64,000 bases of DNA. Origin: Diphasiastrum complanatum (lineage: Eukaryota; Streptophyta; Lycopodiopsida; Lycopodiales; Lycopodiaceae). The DNA lies in assembly GCA_029204225.1 (NCBI GenBank), contig CM055092.1, positions 46,317,486 to 46,381,485 on the forward strand, given 5' to 3'. Shown piece after piece: positions 22,429 through 31,889 of the stretch; the stretch's first letter is position 1; each line of letters opens with the position of its first letter. The position numbers and the translations under genes were made by a program. Under the pieces are notes generated by a model, which was given only the letters and a program-made list of their open reading frames with translations, ran no database searches and was not told the origin of the DNA.

Positions 22429-22516
22429 GATTTAGAGGTGAGCCTCCTTCACTCTCATTGGCCACTTCATTGGGGCAAGTATTCTAATCCAAGCCTTTCA
22501 AAGAAACACAACTTAA
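22429..22516 (-). repeat. 88-bp inverted repeat, right arm
   Basis: Reverse complement of 21669-21756; the arms are separated by 672 bp and could form a long hairpin in a read-through transcript. Confidence 0.9.
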
Positions 22517-22590
22517 GGTAGCAACGCATCCAATCCCTCTTTTGGATTGATTAGATCAAAATTAAGATCCAAAAGTTCTACTTCTTCACA

Positions 22591-23634
22591 TGGTATTGGA
22601 GCCTTGTTTAAGAGGTTGAGTGTTTGATCCATTCTATTATGTCCAAAAATAGCATTTTTGGATAGCAAAAAACTAGTTTTGGAGGGCGGTGAGTTTCTAA
22701 CAAGTGGTAGTAACATAGCACAATTGTTTTGTTCTTTCTCTCTATTATTACAGAGTATTGATTCAAGAAGAACGCTACTCTGTTTGCACTCAGACTGTAT
22801 TTTCTTCATGACTGAATAATCATTGTTTTAGTAATCTAGGTCGTGTATGTCGTGCTGAATGCTCATTTTATTCATGTTTAGGTTAAACTTTTTCATGGAT
22901 TAAACTGTATTCATATGAGTGATAGCATGCGTTAATTTGTCACTCTAATTAATGGAAACACATCACCAAAGAGTATCCAAGCTTTTTCAATGAATAAAAA
23001 AATGTGAGATATGGTCTTGCAACATATGGTGTGAATCTCTTTGGTGTATGAGCAACTACATGATCCATTGGCTATATGCTTGATAGATTATAATATTCTA
23101 CCTTGGTTAAGTACCAAAAAGAGACACATTATGTTGGCACTTCTTGTTGAAAATGGAAAATCATCTATCTTGACTTTTGGCTATGATAAAGTTTTTTCTA
23201 CATGTATGTAATGTTCCATATTGAAAATGCCAAATTTGGCCTAGAGGAAACTCGAGCTACACAATTATATGAGATCTATTGGTCAAGTACATCATGCATA
23301 TTGAAGTTTGACATAGAAATGTCAATTATAGGCTTGTAGAAACACGAGTCATATCACATGCAAAGGTTGTAAGTGTTCCAAAGTGACATGGAAAGCATGC
23401 ACAAAGTGTAATGGACACATGCATAGTGATTTGGACAATTCTAGATTAGAAATTTATGTAACTAGTTTGTTAGTTTGCACTTTTAGATGTGGAACAAAGT
23501 AGATGAATGCTAGCTCTACCATGTTAAATTTACACAAGCTAGTTTGCACAATTACCACTTGTAAATGACTTTGAGGCCATGTTGTGGGATGTCACAAGTA
23601 CCAAAAGCATAGGATACCTTATTCTAAGTCAAAT
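22591..23634 (+). other. Primer site and non-coding internal region of the preceding LTR element
   Basis: It begins with TGGTATTGGAGCC. The remaining ~1 kb is AT-rich with no gag or pol motifs in any frame. Either a non-autonomous element or a truncated leader before the next LTR. Confidence 0.5.
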
Positions 23635-24198
23635 CATTAACCTAGCTTTGGAATGGTACCTTTGGGATATGTCTAAAGAGTGCATAGATAGGGTAGAGAG
23701 AAAGTAGGAGCTAAAAATAGCATTTTTCTCATTGTTTTTGGATCTCGAGGCATTGACCCTTAATAGGGTGGATCAAGTGGATATTTAGGTTAGATGTTAG
23801 GGTTAGATTATGATGAATACATAGAAGCCCTAATATGCTCAGATCCGAGCTCTACATGTATAAATATGTGATGAGATTTCCATCAATTATGAGCAAATCG
23901 AGATTTTCCTTCTTGACTAGTTTGAGTCTATGATTTGATTGATGAATGCTATTGGCATATGATCTTTTGTGATGATTGAATGAGTTTGGAGTTGCAGGTA
24001 CAGTATACAGGTAGCAACAAGCCGTACTTTCACACGTGTGAAGAGTTTTGGAGCTAATTCATGGAGTTCAAGCCAAGATAAGCTAGGAATCAATGCATTG
24101 ACTAGTAATCTAGCTTCTAGATCTTGTTTGGATCTTAAGTAGGTGCTTTCTCCATCATTTATAGGACCAAATGGGATTATTTTGCTACATTTTTATGA
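23635..24198 (+). mobile_element. Copia LTR related to the nested element's LTR
   Basis: Followed by a primer site TGTTATCAGAGCC (24199-24211). It shares with the LTR at 11887-12430 a TATA region (ATGTATAAATATGTGATGA near 23855), the text GCCGTACTTTCACACGTGTG (24021-24040) and the palindrome TTCACACGTGTGAA (24029-24042). Diverged elsewhere; 5' end approximate. Confidence 0.65.
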
Positions 24199-24211
24199 TG
24201 TTATCAGAGCC

Positions 24212-24940
24212 ATTCCAAGAAATGAGCTTCACTTCATGCTAGAATCATAGATTTTGATGCAATTCAAGCATTGATTGCTATCTAGACTTAATCTATGAGT
24301 AATACCTTCAATTCTTGATCAATTTGAGTGAAGAGGGATCTAATGATTTTTTATTTACAGGCTTTTTTCCTTCAAAATCTCAGTTGTGGTCATCTCTTTT
24401 TAATTGGATCAAAATAACAAGTATTTTGCACTTTCATCATATTGATGCTACCCGATTTTTGGTTTCTATCAAAGGAATAGTTTTCAATCAATCAAAAGGA
24501 AGGTAGATTCTTATATTTGGTACTGTAATAGGTCGTTCTTAGAATTATTGAGATCTTAGAAACTCAATATTGGGGTCATCTCAGAGACTTTGCTAAGTGC
24601 TCATCAAAGAATGCAATTCTAGTCAAGATTGAGTTCATTTTTGCTTGATTTGTGAGATAGTTTGGATTGATTATTGCATGATGATTCAACATGATCTTGT
24701 AGGAATGATTTGAAGAGGCATTTATGTGCATATGATTCTTTTTGGTTCAGGTTAGGTGAATATTGTATCCTTGTGAAGTTGAGATCAAGGAGGAGGCAGT
24801 TCTAGATCCAATTTTTATGCAAATTCAAGCTAGTTTTCATTCTTGTTGACATTAATAGATTTTTTTGGGCTTAAGATCAGATAGGATCTTATTGAGAGGT
24901 CAATTTTTGAGCAACATAAGTGAGAGTCAGAGGCGCGAAG
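24212..24940 (+). other. Leader-like non-coding region after the LTR
   Basis: No gag follows. The text resembles the leader at 12444-13239 in composition. It leads into the palindromic repeats at 24945. Confidence 0.5.
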
Positions 24941-24944
24941 ACAT

Positions 24945-25265
24945 CCTATGTAAGCATAGGTGGTAGGAGATTACCCAAGAGACCACCTATGTTGAGCATA
25001 GATGAGAAGAGGATCGAGGAGGCGACCTCTCAGCATAGGTCAGATAAGAAGTAAGAAGCAAAACACCACGGGGACATGCTATGCTAAGCATAGGTGAACG
25101 CTTAGCACCCGACCACATCCTATGATGAGCATAGGTAAAAGGAGGAGACTCAGGCGACCACCTATGCTGAGCATAGGTCACCTAAGTTATAAAGAAGTGA
25201 AACTCTCTTAAAAAAATGAATATTCGGTAGTTGCAATACTTTGTTACCAATGCTAAGCATAGAAA
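24945..25265. repeat. Minisatellite of an 18-bp palindrome (CCTATGCTNAGCATAGGT)
   Basis: Copies at 24945-24961, 24986-25003, 25026-25040 (half), 25078-25095, 25119-25136, 25161-25178 and 25248-25265, mostly 40-42 bp apart. Each full copy is self-complementary. The spacers share GACCAC or GCGACC on the left. It arose by tandem duplication of a roughly 41-bp unit. Confidence 0.85.
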
Positions 25266-25667
25266 GGAGTTTATAAATGACATGAATCTTACCGTGAAAG
25301 AATGTGTGCACGGGAACGTATGCAAATAACTATAGGAATCCGTGATTTGTCGCAACGAGAGCTCTGGCAGCATGTGTGCTTCTGAATTCGCAAATGAGGT
25401 TTATGCTCTGACTAGGGTGCTTAAATAATTTTTTTTCTAGGACACCCGCCGCCTAGACAATTGTCTACTGCTTCCATCAAAGGTAGGACTAACGTATTCA
25501 GTTAGTCATTGGTTGCAACAATAAGTGACTTTCAACCATTCATTGATATGGTTTGTACATAAGTGCTTCAGAGCAAGTGCACGATTCATCATATCATGTA
25601 ATTCCATAAAACTAGCGGCATAAATGGATTTGAAAAGAGTTGGTTGAAGCACATCTTTTATAGGCGT
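25266..25667. other. No gene seen
   Basis: AT-rich sequence between the minisatellite and the gag fragment. Only short frames without family features. Confidence 0.5.
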
Positions 25668-26099
25668 TTAAAGGGAACCCGCATAGTAGTTCAAACATTT
25701 TCTATAATTAAATTTTTTCTTCCGAACCAATGCCAAAAAATTTTGATTGAATTGTTTTGTAGATCTAGTTTGTTCAAGAGATTCAAATGATTTCACATAG
25801 AATCTTGTAATACTATCAATGCAAGCATCTTTGAATTGACTCCAAAGCTTTGTGTTCCGATGTGTTTGAGTATCCCACCATGCTCGAACGTGTCCTTGAA
25901 AGAATAGTGAAGCAAAGTAGATTTTATTCTCTTCAGAATAATGGTGAGGATGGAAGTGGACCTCCAATTTAGTTAACCAATCTTCAATACTGATTGAATT
26001 TGGTTGTCCATCAAAAGCAAGGTCGTAAAGTGCGATTTCAAATTGCATTTCGCCAATAGATGGAAGATGAATGTTATTACGATAATAGTGATCTATCAT
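25668..26099 (-). pseudogene. Ty3/gypsy gag fragment (Retrotrans_gag-like)
   Basis: A 143-codon minus-strand frame with FDGQPNSISIEDWLTKLEVHF, HVRAWWDTQ and LWSQFKDACI, the pattern of gypsy capsid domains (W-x-x-x-L/F-E ... A-x-x-W-W ... F-x-x-x-F). It differs clearly from the gag at 26305-27396 directly upstream on the same strand, so it comes from another element or is a second gag in tandem. No zinc knuckle follows. Confidence 0.75.
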
Positions 26100-26304
26100 T
26101 AATGACTAATGAAGACTTGTATGATATCATCGACTGAAATTTATTCAGAATGGTATTTTACAAGCTGTAAAATGCTCTTATCCACCTACTTAAAATTCAG
26201 AGTCCTCGAAGAATAAAGTGGTTGTGAATTGGGTCTGTCTTGCTGGGCTGATGCTGTAGTACCCTGTACATAGTTAGTAGTCGCATCATTTTGAAAAATA
26301 AAAA

Positions 26305-27396
26305 GTACCTCCTAGACAGGATCTTCAATGTATTTGACATTCACAATAGTGCAGTCTTCCTTAGTGTGTCCAGAAGTTCCACATTTTGTACACCACATTC
26401 CTGAGTTGGAAGAAGATGCTTTTGGTCTTTTATCTACAACTTTAGAGATCTGCACTTTCAAGTCATTAAACTTTTTACTAAGGTCAGCCATATTACTCTT
26501 CCAAAGCTTTTCAACTTTAGAAGTTGACGACTTATCCTCGACAACTTTCGTGTCGTCCTTTTGTTTAATTCGTTGTTTATTCTTTCTCTCTCCTTTGTCA
26601 ACTTCTGATTCTGATGAATCGCTGCGTTCAAATTCCGAGCTTGAAGAACTGGTACTTGAATCTGAATCTGAATCTTCATCGCTGTCACTAAAATCAGTCT
26701 TCGACTTTCAAGATTTCTTCGTCGATCGTCACTTTCGTGCTAGTTTCAAGGTCTCAAAATTTTCGGCACTAGCTATAACTGCTGCTAAGGAGGTCATGTC
26801 CCCTTGTCTACAGTACCAATCTATCTTTGGTGGTAAACCAGCCAAAAACCATTCGATCTGCATATCTACGGGATATACACCGGTTAGTTATCCTATGAAA
26901 TTTTTAACCTTACGTGTATATTTGCGATGGGATTCTATACTCTTCTTCTGAACATTGTTCAGACGTCCAAGAATTCTAGATTTGTAACCGATCTCTCTGA
27001 ACTGGTTCAAAAATGCATTTTCAGCAAGTACCAGGTTCCTACATGGCCTGGTTCAACTTGATTGTACCATATGCGCGCCTGCTTTCTTAGCAGACCAGAG
27101 AAAATTCATAGTTTATCTACATCAATTCCCTCGTTATTCGCATAAGCGATTGACTCGAATTGTGAGACATAGCTATCTGCATCATCAGAAGAACTCCCTT
27201 TAAAATAATCGTATTTAATTTTGGAGATAGAAGTGAAACATGCAGCAGGACCCTCCATACCGAAGCTAATTAGGAGTTCAAGTAACTAAGCAGTGATTTT
27301 GTCTAGATTTCTTCGACTAGTATTCTCACTTTGTCTTCGTAAAAATTCCTCTATAAGCTTACAGTATCGTTCTAATCTGTATTCTCTATCTGACAT
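26305..27396 (-). pseudogene. Ty3/gypsy gag (copy A), frameshifted
   Basis: It starts at an ATG at 27396 (MSDREYRLERY) and parallels the gag at 37830-38537 with ISKIKYDYFKG, DDADSYVSQFESIA, WYNQVEPGHVGTWYLLK. There are several stops and at least one frameshift (near 27010). It retains the C-terminal half lost in the other copy: a Ser/Asp/Glu-rich stretch, a Lys-rich helix and a zinc knuckle CTKCGTSGHTKEDC (C-x2-C-x4-H-x4-C, near 26350-26400). Gag would form the capsid and bind RNA. Confidence 0.85.
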
Positions 27397-27450
27397 ACAC
27401 TAGAGATGGAAATGGATGTATCAGATTTCTTATAACTTTCCTAAACTATC

Positions 27451-27467
27451 TCCGACGGGGGGGCACC
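27451..27467 (-). other. Degenerate Tat/Athila-type primer site, copy A
   Basis: Position matches the primer site at 38591-38607, but the plus strand reads TCCGACGGGGGGGCACCA in place of CCCCGACAACGGCGCCA. It lies about 55 bp upstream of the gag ATG. Confidence 0.7.
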
Positions 27468-28739
27468 AAAAATTGGCATATGTCATACTATATCAACAGG
27501 GTTAATATAGATTTTATAGTAAATAATGTCGTTCCCACAAAGGACAACGTTAGAAAGTTATATTTTTGGTACAATTATGGCAAGTGGTTTTGAGTGTTAT
27601 TCTGGTTGTTGACAGACATTTAAAAGTAACCAGTATTACTTATATTTGGGATGGGTAGTGTTAATAAATTCAGAACAACAATCTGGCCTCTATCGAATTG
27701 GATGAAGCGCGTTCTACAAATGAGATGTTATCAGAGTAGTACAACGGTACTACACTCTGGCTGATTAAGGTGTCAACAGAGAATCAAGAATTGTTCGATG
27801 TATTCGCGACTGTGCATACAATAAATTAGTCACGTTCTTTTTTGTGATAAGAACTAATTCCTTGTGCTTGTCAAGAGGAATCAAAAGCCGAACAGATTTT
27901 GTTGTGAAGGATCTTTTTGCTTGTTTCTGTCAGATTAATTTACTTACTGTTGTCCTAAGAGCCTAGAAGATAACGTACTCTTCTATACCTTCAGACCTTG
28001 ACCAAATCGTTTCATCATTGGTGTTTTTGAACGCCAATTTACTCAATATCTTTGGATAACCAGATTTGTCATTGTAGTATTCTGCTTTGAAAATTACATT
28101 CGCCATCTGTCCATCACCGTTGTACACTTATCGATCTGAAAGAGGAGATTTCTCTCTCTCTTGGGGAACGATAAAACCTTTTATACTACTTAATTCACTG
28201 ATTTTGTTGAAATCTATAATGACTAGGCAACCACATATGGTACTGTCTCTTTCCATACAACAGCAACAACATACTGTCCTTCACATGTGTGGATTGAAGA
28301 TCAACAACAAAAATGACATTCTACACACTAGAAATCACAATATCTTGAGAAATACACATGAGATGACTTATGAGATGGACATAGAATAAAAAGAGATGAA
28401 TTCTCCACATAAAATGAGAATACAAAGATACTTTCTCCAAGCTGGTACTTCTATTTATAGCTGCCAAAATGTCACTTATCCAGTTGCCCTAAACTTGTTT
28501 TAAATGATATCTTCTTGGTACTTCATCAAAAAACCTAGAAATTCTAGTCTAGATGCGATGTATCAAAACTAGCCAATTAGAATGCCAACCTGATTCACAT
28601 ATCTACTTGCCAAAAATAGTACAAACAATATTTAGACCTTGATTGACAAATATAAATCTATCTCTAAGTTGAAATTTCATGTTGGCCTCAGAATTGCCAA
28701 CATAGATCAACCAAACTAGTTGAATTTTTTCGCATGGTA
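27468..28739 (-). mobile_element. Gypsy 5' LTR, copy A (minus orientation)
   Basis: The first ~370 bp (27468-27840) match 38608-38965, including ACCAACAGGGTTAATATAGA-like text; beyond that the two diverge. A strong TATA box, TATAAATAG on the minus strand, lies near 28452, which puts U3 right of it and R/U5 left of it. The right end is taken as the copia fragment border. Confidence 0.6.
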
Positions 28740-28980
28740 ATGGATTTTCACTTGTTGGATTTTTTAGAGAGTCCAATCATCTTTTGTGATAATATTTCAG
28801 TCCAAATATTGGCAAGCAATCCTATTTTTCATGCATGGAGCAAGCATATTGAAGTGGCTTATGATTTTGTGAGAGAACAAGTCATGGAAAAGGAGGTGGA
28901 GCTTTAACATGTCTCATCAAGGGAGTGTGTGGCTAATATCTTCACCAAAGCATTGGGAGAGGACTTGTTTATGAAGCAAA
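28740..28980 (+). pseudogene. Copia RNase H tail, inverted relative to its body
   Basis: The plus strand encodes NPIFHAWSKHIEVAYDFVRE, a stop, then HVSSRECVANIFTKALGED, the end of copia RNase H. The preceding part of the same domain lies next door on the minus strand (from 28981), so this segment was inverted after insertion. Confidence 0.85.
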
Positions 28981-29800
28981 GTATCTCCTTTGTGCATGAA
29001 GTCAAGGCTTTGTCCTCAATCTCATTAGATGATAATGAGATTGTTGCTTGTTTCTTCGACATCCATAAGATAGCACCATCACCTATGAAGTAGCATTTTC
29101 TATCCATTTGATCTCCAACAAAGTTCGAATCTGAGAATCCATACAAGTTAGGTGAGGACCCTCTATAAACAATGCCAAAATTTCTAGAACCCGAGATGTA
29201 CCTCAATACTCTCTTGCCTAGCTTCCAATGCTACACACTAGGATCATGCATAAATTGACTTAATCTACCAACACAATAGCTAAGATCAGGTCTTGTGATG
29301 GTTAGATATATGAGTGAACCAACAAGCTTTCTACATAGAGTAATGTCCTCAAAGGATCTTTCATTACCTCTTATAGTGAGCTTTATATTTGACTCCATAG
29401 GTGTATCACAAGATTTAGCATCTACCATATGAAATCTTTTTAAAATAGAATTAGCATACTTCTCTTGACAAATGAAAGTAGATCAAGAAGTTCTAAATAC
29501 CTCTATTCCCAAGGTATAATGCAAAAGACCAAGATCATGCATATCAAACTCCTTTTGGAGTGCAATCTTGATATCATCAATATCTTGATCGTTGCCTCCA
29601 CTCAAAATGATATCATTCACGCAGATTAGATGAATGGTAACATCATTTCCAACAAATCTACAGTAAAGTGAATGATCATATTCACTCATTATGAAGTTTT
29701 GAGAAAGTAGAAAGATATCAAGCTTAGCATACCAACTCCTTGGTGCTTACTTAAGTACAAAACACACATGATTAGGCTTGCCATGTGAAATGTATGAAAA
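28981..29800 (-). pseudogene. Copia RT to RNase H fragment
   Basis: Leftwards: MSEYDHSLYCRFVGNDVTI, the catalytic VNDI (Asp-to-Asn at the first of the two Asp, near 29615), LGIEVFR, TRPDLSYCVGRLSQFMHDP, FGIVYRGSS, FSDSNFVGDQMDR and SKKQATISLSSNE of RNase H. It matches the fragment at 4049-5307 closely. The domain stops at the inversion border near 28980. Confidence 0.85.
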
Positions 29801-30841
29801 ACTGCCTATGTTGGCAAATCTAGCCATGTAGAATATTGTAAATTATGTGCATAAGTGGGTCCAACACGTGTGAGGCCAAGATGCCATGAGGGAAACCTAT
29901 CCAAGTGGAGTATTGTCTTTTTGTTACTTTCGCTTGTACCCTAGAAAATCCTCCTATTGATTGGAAGTGATGTTACCCATGTTCATAATGCATAATCTCT
30001 CCTTAGGTTATGATCCCCTTCGAGGTTGGCCCACAAGGTCTTATCTAGAGTATGAGGTCTGATGTTCATTTATGAGAGTGGAGGTACATTCTTCAAGAGT
30101 GGTTTTTCGTTGAGCTCATTTACTGCATGAAAAATATTCTACCCATGGTCAATTTCATCTAGACATTTCTATTGTTTATGACATTAGTGATGTGATTTCA
30201 CGTTACCCACCCCCTTCTAATGCTTGATTTATACGTAGCATGGCTTGATGATTTCATCGTCAACATTTATGGCTCGCATGAGGTATTTCCTTAAGTCATG
30301 AGGATGGCCTTTATAAGGAGTGGGATTTGACTGATTGATTATGGATTTTCTACTTTTGTCAGATGGGGCTCCTCCGGCTTGGTCGGCTTTTTTTTAAATC
30401 ATCTCCTTCTTATGCTCATGCTAGTGAGTTGACCCGGGTTCCAGGGTCACGTGAATCTCGCAATGCCCATGTATTCCAATGGCACAATGGGAAATGTGTT
30501 CTAAGTGTGGTATCAAAACAGGAATAATTATGTTCAATCTCCTAGGCTTGGGAGGATATTTCGCCTCGCCGAGGTCCCTGTTAGCCCTCCCTTGATATTC
30601 CAAGAGATTGGGGTCTTAATATGATCATATAAAAAATTGACAGCTAGTTAAATATGGAACATCAGTTTTTCCATCAAGCATTCCATATGAATATTGTCTC
30701 TTAGGCTGCTACTGTTTGTTTGATTCTGACAAAATCCATGTGTAACTTGCAGGATAAATGAACGAAGGCTGTGAATCTAAAAACCCCAACCAACAAGTAG
30801 CGACTTTGGAGTTTGTATGAAACAATGTTTCATATAGAACT
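29801..30841. other. No gene seen
   Basis: Mixed sequence with only short frames and no recognisable motif on either strand, apart from an 11-bp CCAACACGTGT near 29850. Confidence 0.5.
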
Positions 30842-31856
30842 TTGGCAAATGAAAGCACATCTTCCAGAAGGAAGAGATTGGCCCGTAGGAGACAAGCCAA
30901 GAATAGGGCTTTGCTAATACATAGTCTAGGCACTACATGTGTGTCCCTACGTAGCAATGGTACATTGACTTTAGATGCCAGTGTACAGTCCTCTAGAAGT
31001 GGTGCAGTAGAGCACATCGTGAGTAGGGAAACGAGTTTGGTTGTAGGCACACCTCCGCATAGCTATCATCCGTTGACATCACATCATGTCATGGTACCAT
31101 CGCCTCAGCATCTTGCTGTAGAGTTTGTTGGAAGTAGTGCATTTTCATTAGATTCTAGGAGTCCGTCCACCCAGTTTAGGTCATCCGAGATAGAGGTAGC
31201 AACTCAGGGGGTAGAGTTGATTACACCCGAACATGTTCATGGTAATCCTTCATACTTGACTCCCGAAGTGGAATCCAAAAGTGAGAGGAAGAGGAGGATT
31301 CGTCGCGAGTCTTTGGCAAAACATAAAGCAAGGGCGTTGCAATTTACCCTTTAGGAAGAGGATACACGTTTGGGGTCCCATGGCGATATTAGAAGAGAGA
31401 TGGATATATTGGGTAGAGGGTCAATTACCCACGTTATATTGGTCCAATGTTGATGTTATGGAGGGGGTAGACTCGACGACGACAATGTTTGTTATACCCG
31501 AGAATGTGCATAATCACCCATCATATAGGACTTCCAAAGTAGAATTCAGATCTGCTAGGAGTAGAAGGTTGAATCGTAGGTACCAAGCTAAGCGAAGACA
31601 TCTATCCTTGCTTTTGGCTTCACAAAATTTTGTAGTAACAGAAATCTCACATTCTAGACGGGGCCTTTTTGAATTAGCTAGAACACCAACATCTCATGAT
31701 CTTGGAGAGATGGAGTTTCTGTGTAGTCATTGTTCGGCCCTAAGATGGAAAGCAGAAAGAAATAGCTCTTTTTGTTGCATGAAAGACAAGGTGCATTTGC
31801 CTTTGCTAGAAAACTGGAATCAAACTTCAAAACACCTTCAAACTGCAAAGATCTAG
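30842..31856 (+). pseudogene. Helitron Rep/helicase N-terminal fragment with repeated basic motifs
   Basis: Two overlapping frames (30842-31354 and 31281-31856, shifted near 31330) carry three copies of a unit: SSRRKRLARRRQAKNRALL, SERKRRIRRESLAKHKARAL and SARSRRLNRRYQAKRRHLSL. The last two are each preceded by PEHVHGNPSYLTPEVE or PENVHNHPSYRTSKVE. The end, LGEMEFLCSHCSALRWKAER followed by FCCMKDKVHLPLL, matches the region just before the Rep domain in Helitron proteins (family pattern: C-x2-C-x-A-L-x-W-x-x-E-R ... C-C-x-x-G-K-V-x-L-P). Rep and helicase domains are missing. No 5' TC or 3' CTRR ends were located. Confidence 0.65.
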
Positions 31857-31889
31857 CTTCAGTATCACAGATAGGCATCAGCATGACAA

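Larger units (their letters stand above)
21474..22590 (+). mobile_element. Copia-type LTR (about 1.1 kb) with internal inverted repeats
   Basis: It ends CTTCTTCACA immediately before a primer site TGGTATTGGAGCC (22591-22603). The start is taken as TGTGTAAGCCC at 21474. Signals are in LTR order: TATAAGAG at 21757-21764 and AATAAAAC near 21808. The interior has pyrimidine microsatellite (21836-22021) and an 88-bp inverted repeat pair. The 5' boundary is a guess; the 3' boundary is well supported by the primer site. Confidence 0.5.

Noticed and set aside
24945-25265. CRISPR-like array
   Set aside because: Repeats are short palindromes at about 41-bp steps with related spacers, in a plant retrotransposon; no cas genes and no unique spacers.
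26328-26951. A 207-codon plus-strand frame rich in Ser and Leu
   Set aside because: It is antisense to the Ser/Asp/Glu-rich and zinc-knuckle part of the minus-strand gypsy gag.
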